Shown: one piece after another, positions 46,541 to 55,880 of the stretch
Layout: every line of letters begins with the position of its first letter
Numbering within the stretch: position 1 is the stretch's first letter
NCBI RefSeq assembly: GCF_000214595.1
Contig: NZ_AFIG01000001.1
Location: 1,716,382-1,780,381 of the forward strand
Direction of reading: 5' to 3'
DNA length: 64,000 bases
From: Methylophaga thalassica MP
GTDB lineage: Bacteria > Pseudomonadota > Gammaproteobacteria > Nitrosococcales > Methylophagaceae
Translations under genes and position numbers: made by a program
Notes under the pieces: model-generated
Databases searched by the model: none
What the model was told of the DNA's origin: nothing
Seen by the model: the letters and a program-made list of their open reading frames with translations, nothing else

Positions 46541-48843
46541 CAAATCCTCCGCAATTGTCCATTTAATAGTGAAGTCAGTTCATCATAATAAGTATCTAGT
46601 TTATCTATATATATAGCAATTTGGTCAAGATTATTTTCTCGCCCTGATTTTTCTATCTCTCTTGCCAACTCAGCGATAGCGGTGGCACCGATATTCAGCG
46701 AACTGGATTTAAGTGCATGTGCAGATTTAAATACTTGCTGTGCATTTTTTTCTATAAACGCCTGCTTGATGGCTTCTATCAAATCAGGTGTATGTTGCAT
46801 ATAAACCTGGAATATTTGTTGTACGACCTGTTCACCATTCTCACCAGCCATCGTAATTATGTCATTAACAATCTTCTTATTAAGTATAGGTTTCACCTCA
46901 CTCACTTCTCTGTAGCTATGAGCCTGTGAAACTGGCTCAATTGTTTTTCCTAGAAATCGATTGACTAAATCAATCAATTTGTTCAATTCAATAGGTTTAA
47001 TTAAAATATCATCAGCACCAGCTGTATAAAAATCAAGCCTAACTTGTTCATTCGCATCAGCAGTTAACGCCACGATGGGTGTTGTACTATGTAAAAACTT
47101 TCTTAGATGCTCTGTGGCCGTCACACCATTCATCAGAGGCATGTGATAGTCCATAAATATCATGTCATATGCCTGCTCACTGCATGATGCTATTGCCTCT
47201 TCACCATTAGCTACCAACGTTACTGTGCAACCCAGTTTTTCTAACAAGCCCAAAGCAACAGATTGATTGACTTCATTATCCTCTGCAACAAGTACATGAT
47301 TAGTTTTTTTATCATCACCGCGTGGGTTGATTTGAACTCTTGCCTCAGGCGACGTATTAGTCACAGAGATAATATCAACAGGAATCGTGAACCAAAAACT
47401 GTTCCCTTGCGTGGAAGAGTTCACTCCATATTCGCCATTCATCAACTCAACGAGATGAGCATAAATAGCTAAGCCTAAACCGAGCCCTGAGTATTGCTGA
47501 TCATGCAACGGGAATTGCTGAAATGGCTCAAAAATACGTTCCTTATCATTCTCATTGATAGCTCCAGCAGAATCTTTCACTGTCAAGGTTAAAAAATGCT
47601 GTTTATCTCTTGAAAATTCGCTGACAGAAAGTTCAATATTCCCCTGCCTAGAAAACTTTATTGCATTATCAATCAAATTATTTAGCACGTTTCTGAGCAT
47701 ATGTGGGTCGAGCATCACTTCCATGCCAGAACATTTCATATTTAAAAATAATGTATTTTTTTTCTGATTTGCTTTGGCATAATTGGCCTCAACTACAGAC
47801 TTAAGAAATCGATATAAATCAACCTGTTTAACATCAAGAGTCCATTGCTTTTCACTCAGTTTCACATAATCTTGTAACTGGTTTATCACCTCTAATAAGT
47901 GATGCGTTGAGTCATTTATCAGACTCACTGTTTCATGAGCCTTAGCCTCTGTCACATATACCTTTAATAGCTCAATATGACTAATCACTTGAGACAAAGA
48001 TATTTTCAGCTCCCGGCTGATAACATTAATCATTCCGCACTTAGCATCTTCATCGTATTCAAGTCTGTTAATGGCATCAGTTAATAACTTTTGCTGCTCC
48101 GCCAAGCGTAATTCTAATTGCTGTTTTTGTTCTGTCAGATCCTGCTTATCGGAGCTGAGTTTGACGAAGTTTTGCCTTAGTCTTTCAAGCATATGTCCCA
48201 CACTGGGCTTTGAACTATCAGACTCTCCCGACATTTGTTGGGTCAAACTGTTTAATGGCGAGAGATAGTGCGTTATGAATGACCAGACTAATGCCACAAT
48301 ACAAACAAAAAGGACAAGAATGGCGATACAGGACCAATCGAATAACATTTTGAATGGTGCCTCAAACAAATACTTATCGACTGAAAGATAGACGCTTGCC
48401 AAAGCACTTCCGTTTTCTACTAGTGGGTATAGAAAATGAATAACATCAGAGTCTGAATAAATCTGCTTTTCACTGACTACTCCATTTTGGAGCCTTTGTT
48501 TGATGAAGGTGTTTGTAACCGATGTATTAAGATTTTGATAACGAAAAATACCCGTTCCATTTTTATCAAAAACGATGGACTGTTTGATATAGGGGTAAGC
48601 TCGCAACCATGACAAGGAACCACCTTGCTCAGCTGTCGAAACCGCTTTATCTGCCACTTTATCTGCCACGCTTATACTAGCTGATATAGCTTGAGCAAGC
48701 TGCTCAAGCTGTTGTTGGTTTGCTTTATCAATGAGTAATTTGTATTGAAAAACGACAGCGATCAAAAGCAGGATCAACATCAATAAGATAGTGCCGTATC
48801 TTACAGTTAAACTGCTCTTTCTAAGCATAGAGACAGTCGTCAT
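46540..48843 (-). CDS. hybrid sensor kinase with receiver and HPt; H-box histidine replaced
   Basis: 767 residues: membrane helices at about 15-35 and 168-190 around a periplasmic sensor domain, coiled coil (225-262), kinase core, receiver (about 505-625, IFMDYHMPLMNG), and HPt (about 665-760, SAHALKSSSLNIG). The H-box reads ISRELKISLSQV, with Arg277 where the phosphoacceptor His should be, and the G1 box is DSAGAI instead of DxGxG. The N-box and G2 (GLGLGLAI) look intact. It may be a receiver/HPt relay that needs another kinase. It sits directly upstream of the c-di-GMP response regulator. Confidence 0.88.
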   Translation of the reverse strand: MTTVSMLRKSSLTVRYGTILLMLILLLIAVVFQYKLLIDKANQQQLEQLAQAISASISVADKVADKAVSTAEQGGSLSWLRAYPYIKQSIVFDKNGTGIFRYQNLNTSVTNTFIKQRLQNGVVSEKQIYSDSDVIHFLYPLVENGSALASVYLSVDKYLFEAPFKMLFDWSCIAILVLFVCIVALVWSFITHYLSPLNSLTQQMSGESDSSKPSVGHMLERLRQNFVKLSSDKQDLTEQKQQLELRLAEQQKLLTDAINRLEYDEDAKCGMINVISRELKISLSQVISHIELLKVYVTEAKAHETVSLINDSTHHLLEVINQLQDYVKLSEKQWTLDVKQVDLYRFLKSVVEANYAKANQKKNTLFLNMKCSGMEVMLDPHMLRNVLNNLIDNAIKFSRQGNIELSVSEFSRDKQHFLTLTVKDSAGAINENDKERIFEPFQQFPLHDQQYSGLGLGLAIYAHLVELMNGEYGVNSSTQGNSFWFTIPVDIISVTNTSPEARVQINPRGDDKKTNHVLVAEDNEVNQSVALGLLEKLGCTVTLVANGEEAIASCSEQAYDMIFMDYHMPLMNGVTATEHLRKFLHSTTPIVALTADANEQVRLDFYTAGADDILIKPIELNKLIDLVNRFLGKTIEPVSQAHSYREVSEVKPILNKKIVNDIITMAGENGEQVVQQIFQVYMQHTPDLIEAIKQAFIEKNAQQVFKSAHALKSSSLNIGATAIAELAREIEKSGRENNLDQIAIYIDKLDTYYDELTSLLNGQLRRI

Positions 48844-48954
48844 TTAAAAGGTGGCAAACTGCGTAAATAATAATGAATTGATGAAAAGTGAATATAAGAC
48901 TAAGTCAGAAAAAGGCAAATCAACTTTAGAAAGCTTATTGTCGAAAAAACTCAT
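48844..48954 (-). CDS. 36-residue small hydrophobic ORF upstream of the hybrid kinase
   Basis: Read on the minus strand: AAGGAGG with a 7-base spacer precedes an ATG at 48954, and the frame gives 36 codons (MSFFDNKLSKVDLPFSDLVL, then a hydrophobic tail rich in Leu and Phe) ending in TAA at 48844-48846. The next base starts the ATG of the hybrid kinase. The strong ribosome binding site and the abutting stop/start suggest a real small protein or a leader peptide coupled to kinase translation. No family known. Confidence 0.6.
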   Translation of the reverse strand: MSFFDNKLSKVDLPFSDLVLYSLFINSLLFTQFATF

Positions 48955-49067
48955 ATTGCCCCTCCTTGTTATAAAACCATAGAATTTATGGTCAGTATGC
49001 TCAGGTCACTCTATATGTTGTCGTCCCTATCTTGGTTATATTTAATAAAAATGAAAAAGTTTATATT

Positions 49068-50111
49068 TTATGGTGCAGGATTAGGAATGCTTTGGTGAAT
49101 CAACTCAATTTCTGAAAGTATTTCTTCAGTTAAAATCAATTTTTCACTAGCGATATTATTTCTAAGCTGCTCCATACTGGTTGCTCCGATAATATTAGCT
49201 GTTAAGAAAGGTCGTGAATTAACAAAAGCCAATGCCATTTGGGCAGGATCCAGCTGAAAGCGGCGTGCAAGCTCTACATATCGACGAGTTGCCTCAATGG
49301 CCTGAGGGTTGCTGTAACGGCTGTAGTTAGGCCAGCGTGTCAAACGAGCATTTTCAGGTTGTTGATCAAGATATTTCCCTGTCAGCACACCAAATCCTAA
49401 TGGTGAATAGGCCAGCAAACCAACATTTTCACGATGACTAATCTCAGCACAACCTATTTCATACGTCCTGTTTAATAAGCTGTAGGGATTCTGCACACTG
49501 ACTACCAGAGGTAAGTCCATGGATTTAGCCAAAGTAATAAATTGCATTATTCCCCATGGTGTTTCATTGGATAAACCAATATGTCGAATTTTTCCTGCTT
49601 GAACTTGTTTTTTCAAACCACGCAGCGTATCGATAATGGGAGTCAGATTTTGCTCATCAGCCGCCTGCTGATAACCCAATCGGCCAAAATAGTTTGTATT
49701 TCTTTCAGGCCAATGCAATTGGTATAAATCAATATAATCAGTCTTGAGCCTTTTAAGACTTACATTAACTGCCGTTTCAATTGTTGTCCCATTAAACCGG
49801 GTACCACCACCTCGGATATGTGAAACCCAATCACTGCCCGGACCAGCCATTTTACTGGCAAGAATGATGTCATCCCGCCGGCCTCTTTTTTGTAACCAAT
49901 GACCAATAATCTCTTCTGTTACGCCATAGGTTTCTGCACAAGGAGGGATTGCATATAACTCTGCGGTATCGATAAAGTTAATTCCCTGGCTGACAGCATA
50001 ATCTAATTGCTGATGTCCTTCTGCTTGCGTGTTTTGCTCGCCAAACGTCATGGTTCCCAGACAAATACGACTGACACTCAGATCAGTATTACCAAGAGTA
50101 TTGTATTGCAT
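49068..50111 (-). CDS. aldo/keto reductase, Tas-like
   Basis: About 347 residues from ATG 50111 (MQYNTLGNTDLSVSRICLGTM), with an alternative ATG at 50120. AKR catalytic features: Asp and Tyr in FIDTAELYAIPP, Lys in IILASKMAGPG, His in LYQLHWPERNTN. The layout and the GTMTFGEQN segment are those of E. coli Tas and related NADPH-dependent reductases of the AKR11/12 type. Substrate unknown. The leader contains the hairpin modules at 50186-50566. Confidence 0.9.
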   Translation of the reverse strand: MQYNTLGNTDLSVSRICLGTMTFGEQNTQAEGHQQLDYAVSQGINFIDTAELYAIPPCAETYGVTEEIIGHWLQKRGRRDDIILASKMAGPGSDWVSHIRGGGTRFNGTTIETAVNVSLKRLKTDYIDLYQLHWPERNTNYFGRLGYQQAADEQNLTPIIDTLRGLKKQVQAGKIRHIGLSNETPWGIMQFITLAKSMDLPLVVSVQNPYSLLNRTYEIGCAEISHRENVGLLAYSPLGFGVLTGKYLDQQPENARLTRWPNYSRYSNPQAIEATRRYVELARRFQLDPAQMALAFVNSRPFLTANIIGATSMEQLRNNIASEKLILTEEILSEIELIHQSIPNPAP

Positions 50112-50185
50112 GCTAAACATGGCCTTTTTATATCGTTAGAAGGCATCAATCATACAGCAGCTATTCAGTTTACTTAACAAGGTAT

Positions 50186-50278
50186 AAAAAAAGAGGGTGG
50201 CAGAAGCCACCCTACTCCAAAAAGGAGATTTACGCAGATAGGATTACTGACGTACAGGTCAGTGAACGTCAGTACAAA
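50186..50278 (-). ncRNA. candidate small RNA, module A
   Basis: On the minus strand: a 9-bp perfect stem (TACTGACGT 50245-50253 with ACGTCAGTA 50266-50274), then CTCC-TTTTT-GGAG (50215-50227), then a terminator stem of 8 bp (50194-50201/50206-50213) with U7. It could be a free RNA or the leader of the aldo/keto reductase gene 66 bp further on. Confidence 0.45.
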
Positions 50279-50290
50279 TACGACTGCACT

Positions 50291-50322
50291 ATTAACGAAT
50301 CTATCCATTGGAATTAACGAAT
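50291..50322. repeat. 10-bp direct repeat upstream of module A
   Basis: ATTAACGAAT occurs at 50291-50300 and 50313-50322, a 22-bp period that puts both copies on the same face of the helix. Typical of an activator binding site; it precedes module A on the minus strand. Confidence 0.45.
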
Positions 50323-50349
50323 GAAAATGACTTAGTGAACTGCTAAATA

Positions 50350-50450
50350 AGAAAAAGGCGATGATGTGACCATCACCGCCTTCTCAAAACAAGGAGTAGA
50401 AATTACACCATTGACGATAGTCTCAGGTAACGTTATGACACACCTGATAA
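50350..50450 (-). ncRNA. candidate small RNA, module B
   Basis: Same layout as module A: stem TCAGGT/ACCTGA (50423-50428, 50442-50447), TCCTTGTTTTGAG element, then a 12-bp terminator stem (50355-50366/50371-50382) with a U-tract. One position pairs as G-U only if the minus strand is transcribed (A-C on plus), which supports the orientation. Confidence 0.45.
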
Positions 50451-50482
50451 ATATTGGTTGCGAAAAAGAATGTAAAGTTATG

Positions 50483-50570
50483 AAAAAAAATAAGCCAGCT
50501 TATCGGGAATAAGCTGGCTAAGGGTGGTTGAACCGTTAACAAGGATAGTTCGTAGTCGATACTAACAGCT
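50483..50570 (-). ncRNA. candidate small RNA, module C
   Basis: Upstream hairpin with mismatches (50548-50566), then ATCCTTGTTAACGG, then a strong terminator (TAAGCCAGCTTAT 50491-50503 with its partner ending at 50521) and U8. The most divergent of the three modules, but it keeps the UCCUUGUU element before the terminator. Confidence 0.45.
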
Positions 50571-50798
50571 TGATGCGAAAATTCTGTGAAATTGATTGAG
50601 GAGATTAGCATCATCCACGATATGAAAATAACGGTTCATGATTTGCATCAATTCTCATATCACTTTGTAATCGATAATTTTTATATATAAAAGCTATTAA
50701 ATATCATGCACTTAATATTTTCAAACAATAATAAATAGATTTTAAGTATATTTTTGGTGCAATGACTATTAATTAAGGTGCATAAAAAAGGAAACAAT

Positions 50799-52109
50799 AT
50801 GCAATCACTTGCATTGCTTAAGCCTATTCAATCTATTTTATGGAGCGTTGCTTTACTTCTATTGGGAAATGGATTAATCAGCACTCTTCTTACCCTACGC
50901 GGCACAAATGAAGGCTTTTCAAGTGCCACCATGGGTCTGATCATGTCGAGCTATTTTATTGGATTTGTATGTGGCACCTGGGTCAGTGGCAGACTGATTC
51001 GTCGCATGGGGCATATCAGGACGTTTGCATTCTGTGCTTCTATCTGTGCTTCAGCCACACTTTTACATATTATTTTTATTGATGCTTGGGTATGGATTGT
51101 TCTTCGTTTCTTTTATGGGCTTGCTTATATTACCCTGATGACTGTCATCGAAAGCTGGTTAAACAGTCAGGCTGCAAGCCATGAGCGTGGACGTATTTTT
51201 GCTTTTTATATGGTAGTGAATTTAGGTGCTTTAACAATTGCACAGCAAATGTTGCATATCGCTACGCCCGATAATTTTCTGCTATTTGCCATTGTGTCTA
51301 TTCTGATTAGTTGGGCCATACTGCCACTGACACTCACCCGCCGAAACCAACCGAGGATTAATTCGGAAAGGCCAAAAAGTAGTCTAAAAAACTTATTAAA
51401 GATCGCACCACTCTCGGTAGCTGGTTCAACTCTCTCAGGTCTGGCAATGGGCGCTTTTTGGGCGATGACACCTATTTATGCCACTGAACTAGGCTACGAC
51501 ATTAGTGGCATTGCACTGATAATGAGTTTAACCATTCTAGGTGGCGCTGCCTTGCAGATCCCTATTGGCCGTTATTCAGATAAACACGACAGACCCAAAG
51601 TCATTACTTGGGTAGTGGCATTAGCAGGGATTATTGCTCTATCCATGGCAGTGATTCCTTCTCAAACCGCCTTATTAGCCATCTTTTTTATCTGGGGTGG
51701 CTTATCTTTTTCCATCTACCCACTGTCCGTCGCTCAGCTTATTGACCAACTCCATCCTGACGAAATTGTGTCTGGCTCCTCAGATATGCTGGTGCTTCAT
51801 GGTTTAGGCTGCGCTTTTGCCCCGGTGATAGCTGGTTCATTAATGACCATTATTGGTTCACAAGGCCTGCCGCTCTATATTGGAACAGTATTATTAATTT
51901 TAGCCGGATATACGGCCTATCGCCGCCGTCGCGTCGTTGATCTTGTCAGTGGAGATAATGCCCACTTCGAACCGATGGTTCAAACCAGCTCGCAAGTGCT
52001 CAGTATGATGTTTGATCAACCGCAAAGAGACTTATTTGATGACCCAAGTTTTTATGAAGAGGAAGAACGTAATCGCATCATCAATGCCTTAAGGCAAAGT
52101 GGTTCGTAA
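50799..52109 (+). CDS. MFS transporter (YcaD-like)
   Basis: 436 residues from the ATG at 50799 (AAGGAAA upstream). Twelve membrane helices; the MFS signature is seen in the loop 2-3 segment GTWVSGRLIRRMGHIRTFAFC and again in IPIGRYSDKHDRPKVI. The soluble C-terminal tail (about 40 acidic residues) and the general pattern match YcaD-type exporters/importers of unknown substrate. It stands alone, followed after 39 bp by tRNA-Pro on the other strand. Confidence 0.87.
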   Translation: MQSLALLKPIQSILWSVALLLLGNGLISTLLTLRGTNEGFSSATMGLIMSSYFIGFVCGTWVSGRLIRRMGHIRTFAFCASICASATLLHIIFIDAWVWIVLRFFYGLAYITLMTVIESWLNSQAASHERGRIFAFYMVVNLGALTIAQQMLHIATPDNFLLFAIVSILISWAILPLTLTRRNQPRINSERPKSSLKNLLKIAPLSVAGSTLSGLAMGAFWAMTPIYATELGYDISGIALIMSLTILGGAALQIPIGRYSDKHDRPKVITWVVALAGIIALSMAVIPSQTALLAIFFIWGGLSFSIYPLSVAQLIDQLHPDEIVSGSSDMLVLHGLGCAFAPVIAGSLMTIIGSQGLPLYIGTVLLILAGYTAYRRRRVVDLVSGDNAHFEPMVQTSSQVLSMMFDQPQRDLFDDPSFYEEEERNRIINALRQSGS

Positions 52110-52148
52110 TCAGATGCTCTGAGTTGCTTTGGATAAACAAAAAATAAT

Positions 52149-52225
52149 TGGTCGGGACAGAAGGATTTGAACCTTCGACCCCTTGCACCCCATGCAAGTG
52201 CGCTACCAGGCTGCGCCATGCCCCG
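52149..52225 (-). tRNA. tRNA-Pro(GGG)
   Basis: 77 bases with encoded CCA. The acceptor CGGGGCA pairs with TGTCCCG, the D-arm is GCGCAGCCTGGTAGCGC, the anticodon arm CTTGC/GCAAG encloses loop ATGGGGT with anticodon GGG, and GGTTCAAATCC is the T-loop. It closely matches E. coli tRNA-Pro(GGG) in the D and anticodon loops. Confidence 0.97.
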
Positions 52226-52294
52226 ACGATATTGTTGTTAATCTATTGATGCTTGAAGTAAGCCTGATTAACGAGGTCGCTATATTAGCAAAGC

Positions 52295-52316
52295 CCGACC
52301 TGAAAAAACAGGTCGG
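52295..52316 (-). terminator. hairpin after ppsA, probable terminator
   Basis: CCGACCTG and CAGGTCGG form an 8-bp stem around six A, 20 bp after the ppsA stop. The U-tract on the minus strand is short (CTTT), so termination may be weak. Confidence 0.55.
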
Positions 52317-52335
52317 ACAGTCGCTTTTTTACTTT

Positions 52336-54702
52336 TTAAGCATGCTTTTCTGCTAAAGCCTGCCATGTACTGACTACGGTATCAGGGTTTAATGAAATAC
52401 TGCTGATTCCACGCTCTAATAACCATTCAGCCAAGTCTTCATGATCTGATGGACCTTGACCACATATACCGACATATTTATCTGCTTTCTTACAGGCTGT
52501 AATCGCCATATCCAGCATTTTCAGTACCGCAGGGTTACGCTCATCAAATGAGCCGGCCACTAGCGCTGAATCACGGTCTAAGCCCAGTGTTAACTGAGTC
52601 ATATCATTTGAACCGATAGAGAAACCATCAAAGAATTCGAGGAATTCATCTGCCATAACAGCATTTGAAGGTAGCTCACACATCATGATCAAACGCAGAC
52701 CATTTTTACCGCGCTCCAAACCGTTTTCTTTGAGCAAGTTAACCACAGACTCCGCTTCAGCCAGTGTGCGAACAAACGGGATCATTAACTCAACGTTGGT
52801 TAATCCCATTACATCACGAACACGCTTCATCGCTTCAATTTCAAGTTTGAAGCATTCAGCAAAATCTTCTGATGAATAACGTGATGCTCCACGGAAGCCA
52901 ATCATTGGATTTTCTTCTTCAGGCTCAAACAAGGTACCGCCAATCAGATTAGCGTATTCATTCGATTTGAAGTCAGACATACGAACAATCACAGTTTCAG
53001 GATAGAACGCAGCGGCGATGGTGGATACACCTTCAGCAATACGGCTGATGTAAAATTCTACCGGGTCACCGTAAGCGGTTGTACGCTCTTTGATGGCTTG
53101 TTTAACTTCACCTTCCATCTTATCCGCATTCATCAATGCTTTTGGATGGATACCAATCATATTGTTGATGATGAATTCCAAACGCGCCAGACCAACACCT
53201 TTATTAGGTAACTGAGCAAAGCTGAATGCGCGATCAGGATTACCTACGTTCATCATGATTTTGACAGGTAGCTCAGGCATATTGTCGAGTTCTTCCACAC
53301 GGTGTTCGAACTCAAGTAAACCAGCATAGATATTACCTTCATCGCCTTGGGCGCATGAGACGGTCACTTCTGTGCCTTCTTCCACTTTTTCAGTGGCATC
53401 ACCACAACCAACAACAGCAGGAATACCTAATTCACGTGCAATAATCGCGGCGTGACAAGTACGGCCACCACGGTTAGTGATAATGGCCGAAGCACGTTTC
53501 ATGATTGGTTCCCAGTCAGGATCGGTCATGTCCGTTAATAAAACGTCGCCTTCCTGGAATTTATTCATTTGGTCCAGGCTGTTTAATAAACGCACTTTAC
53601 CCTGACCAATTTTGCTGCCGATAGCACGTCCGACAGAAATCAACTCGCCTTTTTGTTTCAGGACAAAAGTTTCACGGACATTTTTCTTAGTTCGGCTTTG
53701 AACCGTTTCAGGGCGGGCCTGAACGATGTAGATACGACCATCATTACCATCTTTAGCCCACTCCACATCCATTGGACGTTGGTAATGTTTCTCGATAGTC
53801 ACTACCATTTTTGCTAAAGACTCAACTTCTTCGTCGGTCAGGCAGAAATGTAGACGTTCATCTTCATCAACATCCACGGTTTTAACCGGTGATGAAGCAT
53901 CACCAGAATAAACCATCTTAATTGCTTTTTGACCTACAGTGCGTCGTAACACAGATGGGCGGCCAGCTTCTAATGTATTTTTGTGTACATAGAATTCGTC
54001 AGGGTTAACAGCACCTTGAACCACCATCTCACCCAGGCCATAACTACCTGTAACAAACACAACGTCACGGAAGCCACTTTCAGTGTCCAGAGAAAAGGCC
54101 ACACCCGCACTGGCAATATCAGAACGTACCATTTTTTGGATACCGGCTGATAAAGCCACTTCACTGTGATCAAACCCTTGGTGATCGCGATAAGCAATAG
54201 CACGGTCATTAAATAACGATGCAAATACTTCACGGATAGCTTTTTTGATATTGTCTAAGCCGGAAACATTAAGGAATGTTTCTTGTTGTCCAGCAAATGA
54301 AGCATCAGGTAAATCTTCTGCCGTTGCTGATGAACGCACAGCAAAACTAGCTTCAGGACCGTATTCTTTTTCCAATGCAGCAAAAGCTTCATCAATGGCT
54401 TTTTCCATCGCTTCTGGATAAGGAATCGTCATGATCCAGTCACGAATTTCCTGACCTGTTTTTTGCAAAGCAGTGACGTCATCGACATCCAGCTCACGCA
54501 AACGATCATTGATTTTACTCTGGAGTCCATCGTGCAGAAGAAATTCCCGGTAAGCATCCGCAGTCGTGGCAAAACCACCTGGGACATCGACTCCTAGAGG
54601 GGCGAGATTTTGCAGCATTTCACCTAATGAGGCGTTTTTGCCACCTACTCTGCCGACATCCTCCATGCATAGCTTATCCAGAGAGATAACATATTCTGAC
54701 AT
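52336..54702 (-). CDS. ppsA: phosphoenolpyruvate synthase
   Basis: 788 residues, full length. ATP-grasp domain ([27 protein letters not shown] at the start), the phosphohistidine loop [15 protein letters not shown] (His as carrier), and the C-terminal PEP-binding TIM barrel ending near [10 protein letters not shown] with the catalytic cysteine. It makes PEP from pyruvate and ATP for gluconeogenesis, needed in a RuMP methylotroph when carbon leaves as pyruvate. It lies 8 bp after ppsR, its regulator. Confidence 0.97.
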   Translation of the reverse strand: MSEYVISLDKLCMEDVGRVGGKNASLGEMLQNLAPLGVDVPGGFATTADAYREFLLHDGLQSKINDRLRELDVDDVTALQKTGQEIRDWIMTIPYPEAMEKAIDEAFAALEKEYGPEASFAVRSSATAEDLPDASFAGQQETFLNVSGLDNIKKAIREVFASLFNDRAIAYRDHQGFDHSEVALSAGIQKMVRSDIASAGVAFSLDTESGFRDVVFVTGSYGLGEMVVQGAVNPDEFYVHKNTLEAGRPSVLRRTVGQKAIKMVYSGDASSPVKTVDVDEDERLHFCLTDEEVESLAKMVVTIEKHYQRPMDVEWAKDGNDGRIYIVQARPETVQSRTKKNVRETFVLKQKGELISVGRAIGSKIGQGKVRLLNSLDQMNKFQEGDVLLTDMTDPDWEPIMKRASAIITNRGGRTCHAAIIARELGIPAVVGCGDATEKVEEGTEVTVSCAQGDEGNIYAGLLEFEHRVEELDNMPELPVKIMMNVGNPDRAFSFAQLPNKGVGLARLEFIINNMIGIHPKALMNADKMEGEVKQAIKERTTAYGDPVEFYISRIAEGVSTIAAAFYPETVIVRMSDFKSNEYANLIGGTLFEPEEENPMIGFRGASRYSSEDFAECFKLEIEAMKRVRDVMGLTNVELMIPFVRTLAEAESVVNLLKENGLERGKNGLRLIMMCELPSNAVMADEFLEFFDGFSIGSNDMTQLTLGLDRDSALVAGSFDERNPAVLKMLDMAITACKKADKYVGICGQGPSDHEDLAEWLLERGISSISLNPDTVVSTWQALAEKHA

Positions 54703-54710
54703 AGTTATAA

Positions 54711-55601
54711 CTACCTTGCTTTTATAGATTTATTAAACATTAAGACCGACTCTCTAACACGTTCTCTACCTAGGCCAAGCGCACGAACTACACGGCTAGA
54801 GATTTCTTCGATCGATGTATCGGTTGTTTCAAAAACGGCAATGCCCGCTTTATCAAACATAGCTTGTGCTTGTGTCAATTCAGCCTGACAAATTTCCAGT
54901 GAGGCATATTCACTGCCAGGACGTCGCTGGCGTCTGATTCGACTTAACGGCACCGGTTTAATCGTTAAACCAACAAGTTTATCAATATTATCCAATAAAC
55001 ATTGAGGCAATTCATCTGATGATAAGTCTTCCGGTGTAAGTGGATAATTTGCCACTTTAAGAGAAAAGTTCATCGCCAAATAAAGACTAGTGGGCGTTTT
55101 GCCACAACGTGACACACCCGCCAGAATAACGTCAGCATCGTTATAGTGATCAGGTCTGACGCCATCATCATGCGTAAGTGCAAAATCAATCGCATCTAAT
55201 CGGCGCTGGTATGTGGTATCACTGAAGGCAATTCGCGACACGCCTTGCTTGTGTGACGACTCCACACCAAAAAAACTTTCCAGTGAGCCAATATAGCTGT
55301 GAAACAAGCTGATAACACAGGCATTAGCGCTTTCAATAATGTATTGTTCATCATCGTGCACTAATGTGCTAAAAACCACCGGCTTAAGATTAGACTCTAA
55401 GCTCGTTTCATTAATTTTTTCTCGTGCTTGCAAGGCTTTTTCTGGAGTATCCACAAAAGCCAGCGTGATGGTTTCAAATTCCAAATCAGGAAATTGGGCA
55501 AGCAAGCACTTTCCATAAGATTCGGCAGTAAGTCCAGTACGGTCTGAGACAAAGAAGACTTTCCGTATCTGTTCAGAATGTTGTAGTTCTGTTTCTGTCA
55601 T
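54711..55601 (-). CDS. ppsR: PEP synthetase regulatory protein (kinase/pyrophosphorylase)
   Basis: 296 residues of the DUF299 family. [18 protein letters not shown] at the N-terminus, the P-loop [16 protein letters not shown], and the [11 protein letters not shown] segment are diagnostic. It inactivates and reactivates PpsA by ADP-dependent phosphorylation and Pi-dependent dephosphorylation of a threonine near the catalytic histidine. Here ppsR precedes ppsA on the same strand, so the two are co-expressed, unlike the divergent pair in E. coli. Confidence 0.96.
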   Translation of the reverse strand: MTETELQHSEQIRKVFFVSDRTGLTAESYGKCLLAQFPDLEFETITLAFVDTPEKALQAREKINETSLESNLKPVVFSTLVHDDEQYIIESANACVISLFHSYIGSLESFFGVESSHKQGVSRIAFSDTTYQRRLDAIDFALTHDDGVRPDHYNDADVILAGVSRCGKTPTSLYLAMNFSLKVANYPLTPEDLSSDELPQCLLDNIDKLVGLTIKPVPLSRIRRQRRPGSEYASLEICQAELTQAQAMFDKAGIAVFETTDTSIEEISSRVVRALGLGRERVRESVLMFNKSIKAR

Positions 55602-55698
55602 GTGTTAATCATGTGCCGAAATACAGGAATTGATCAACAAAAATTTTGCGTCCAGACAAATCAGTGTTTACTCAATTCAGCCCAAACCATATATAGTT

Positions 55699-55732
55699 AA
55701 TTCGTTGGAAAAAAGACTATTCCAATCGAATT
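55699..55732. repeat. imperfect inverted repeat in the ppsR/lyase promoter region
   Basis: AATTCG-TTGGAA and TTCCAATCGAATT pair with one bulge around a 9-base centre. It lies about 98 bp upstream of ppsR and 150 bp before the divergent lyase gene; candidate operator. Confidence 0.35.
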
Positions 55733-55880
55733 TATTACTAAAATACGGCAACCAAAACCGTGAATAATCGCATCTTTTTAAACTAAAAACCAGACTTAAT
55801 CGATATATTATGCTTTTGACAATCAGACACACGATGATCGATGACGTGATGAAAAGAGCTGAGTTAGGGATATCTATATA

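Larger units (their letters stand above)
50112..50798. other. 687-bp intergenic region with hairpin modules
   Basis: No protein gene is convincing here (a 63-codon frame at 50423-50614 runs through a terminator). The stretch holds three terminator-like modules on the minus strand (next entries), a direct repeat at 50291-50322 and an AT-rich promoter zone for the MFS gene at about 50640-50790. Confidence 0.6.

Noticed and set aside
44444-48843. BarA-type histidine kinase with full activity
   Set aside because: The receiver/HPt layout resembles BarA, but the H-box histidine is missing and no uvrY-type partner is adjacent.
50423-50614. 63-codon minus-strand frame in the hairpin region
   Set aside because: It crosses a strong terminator with U8, and its start has no ribosome binding site.
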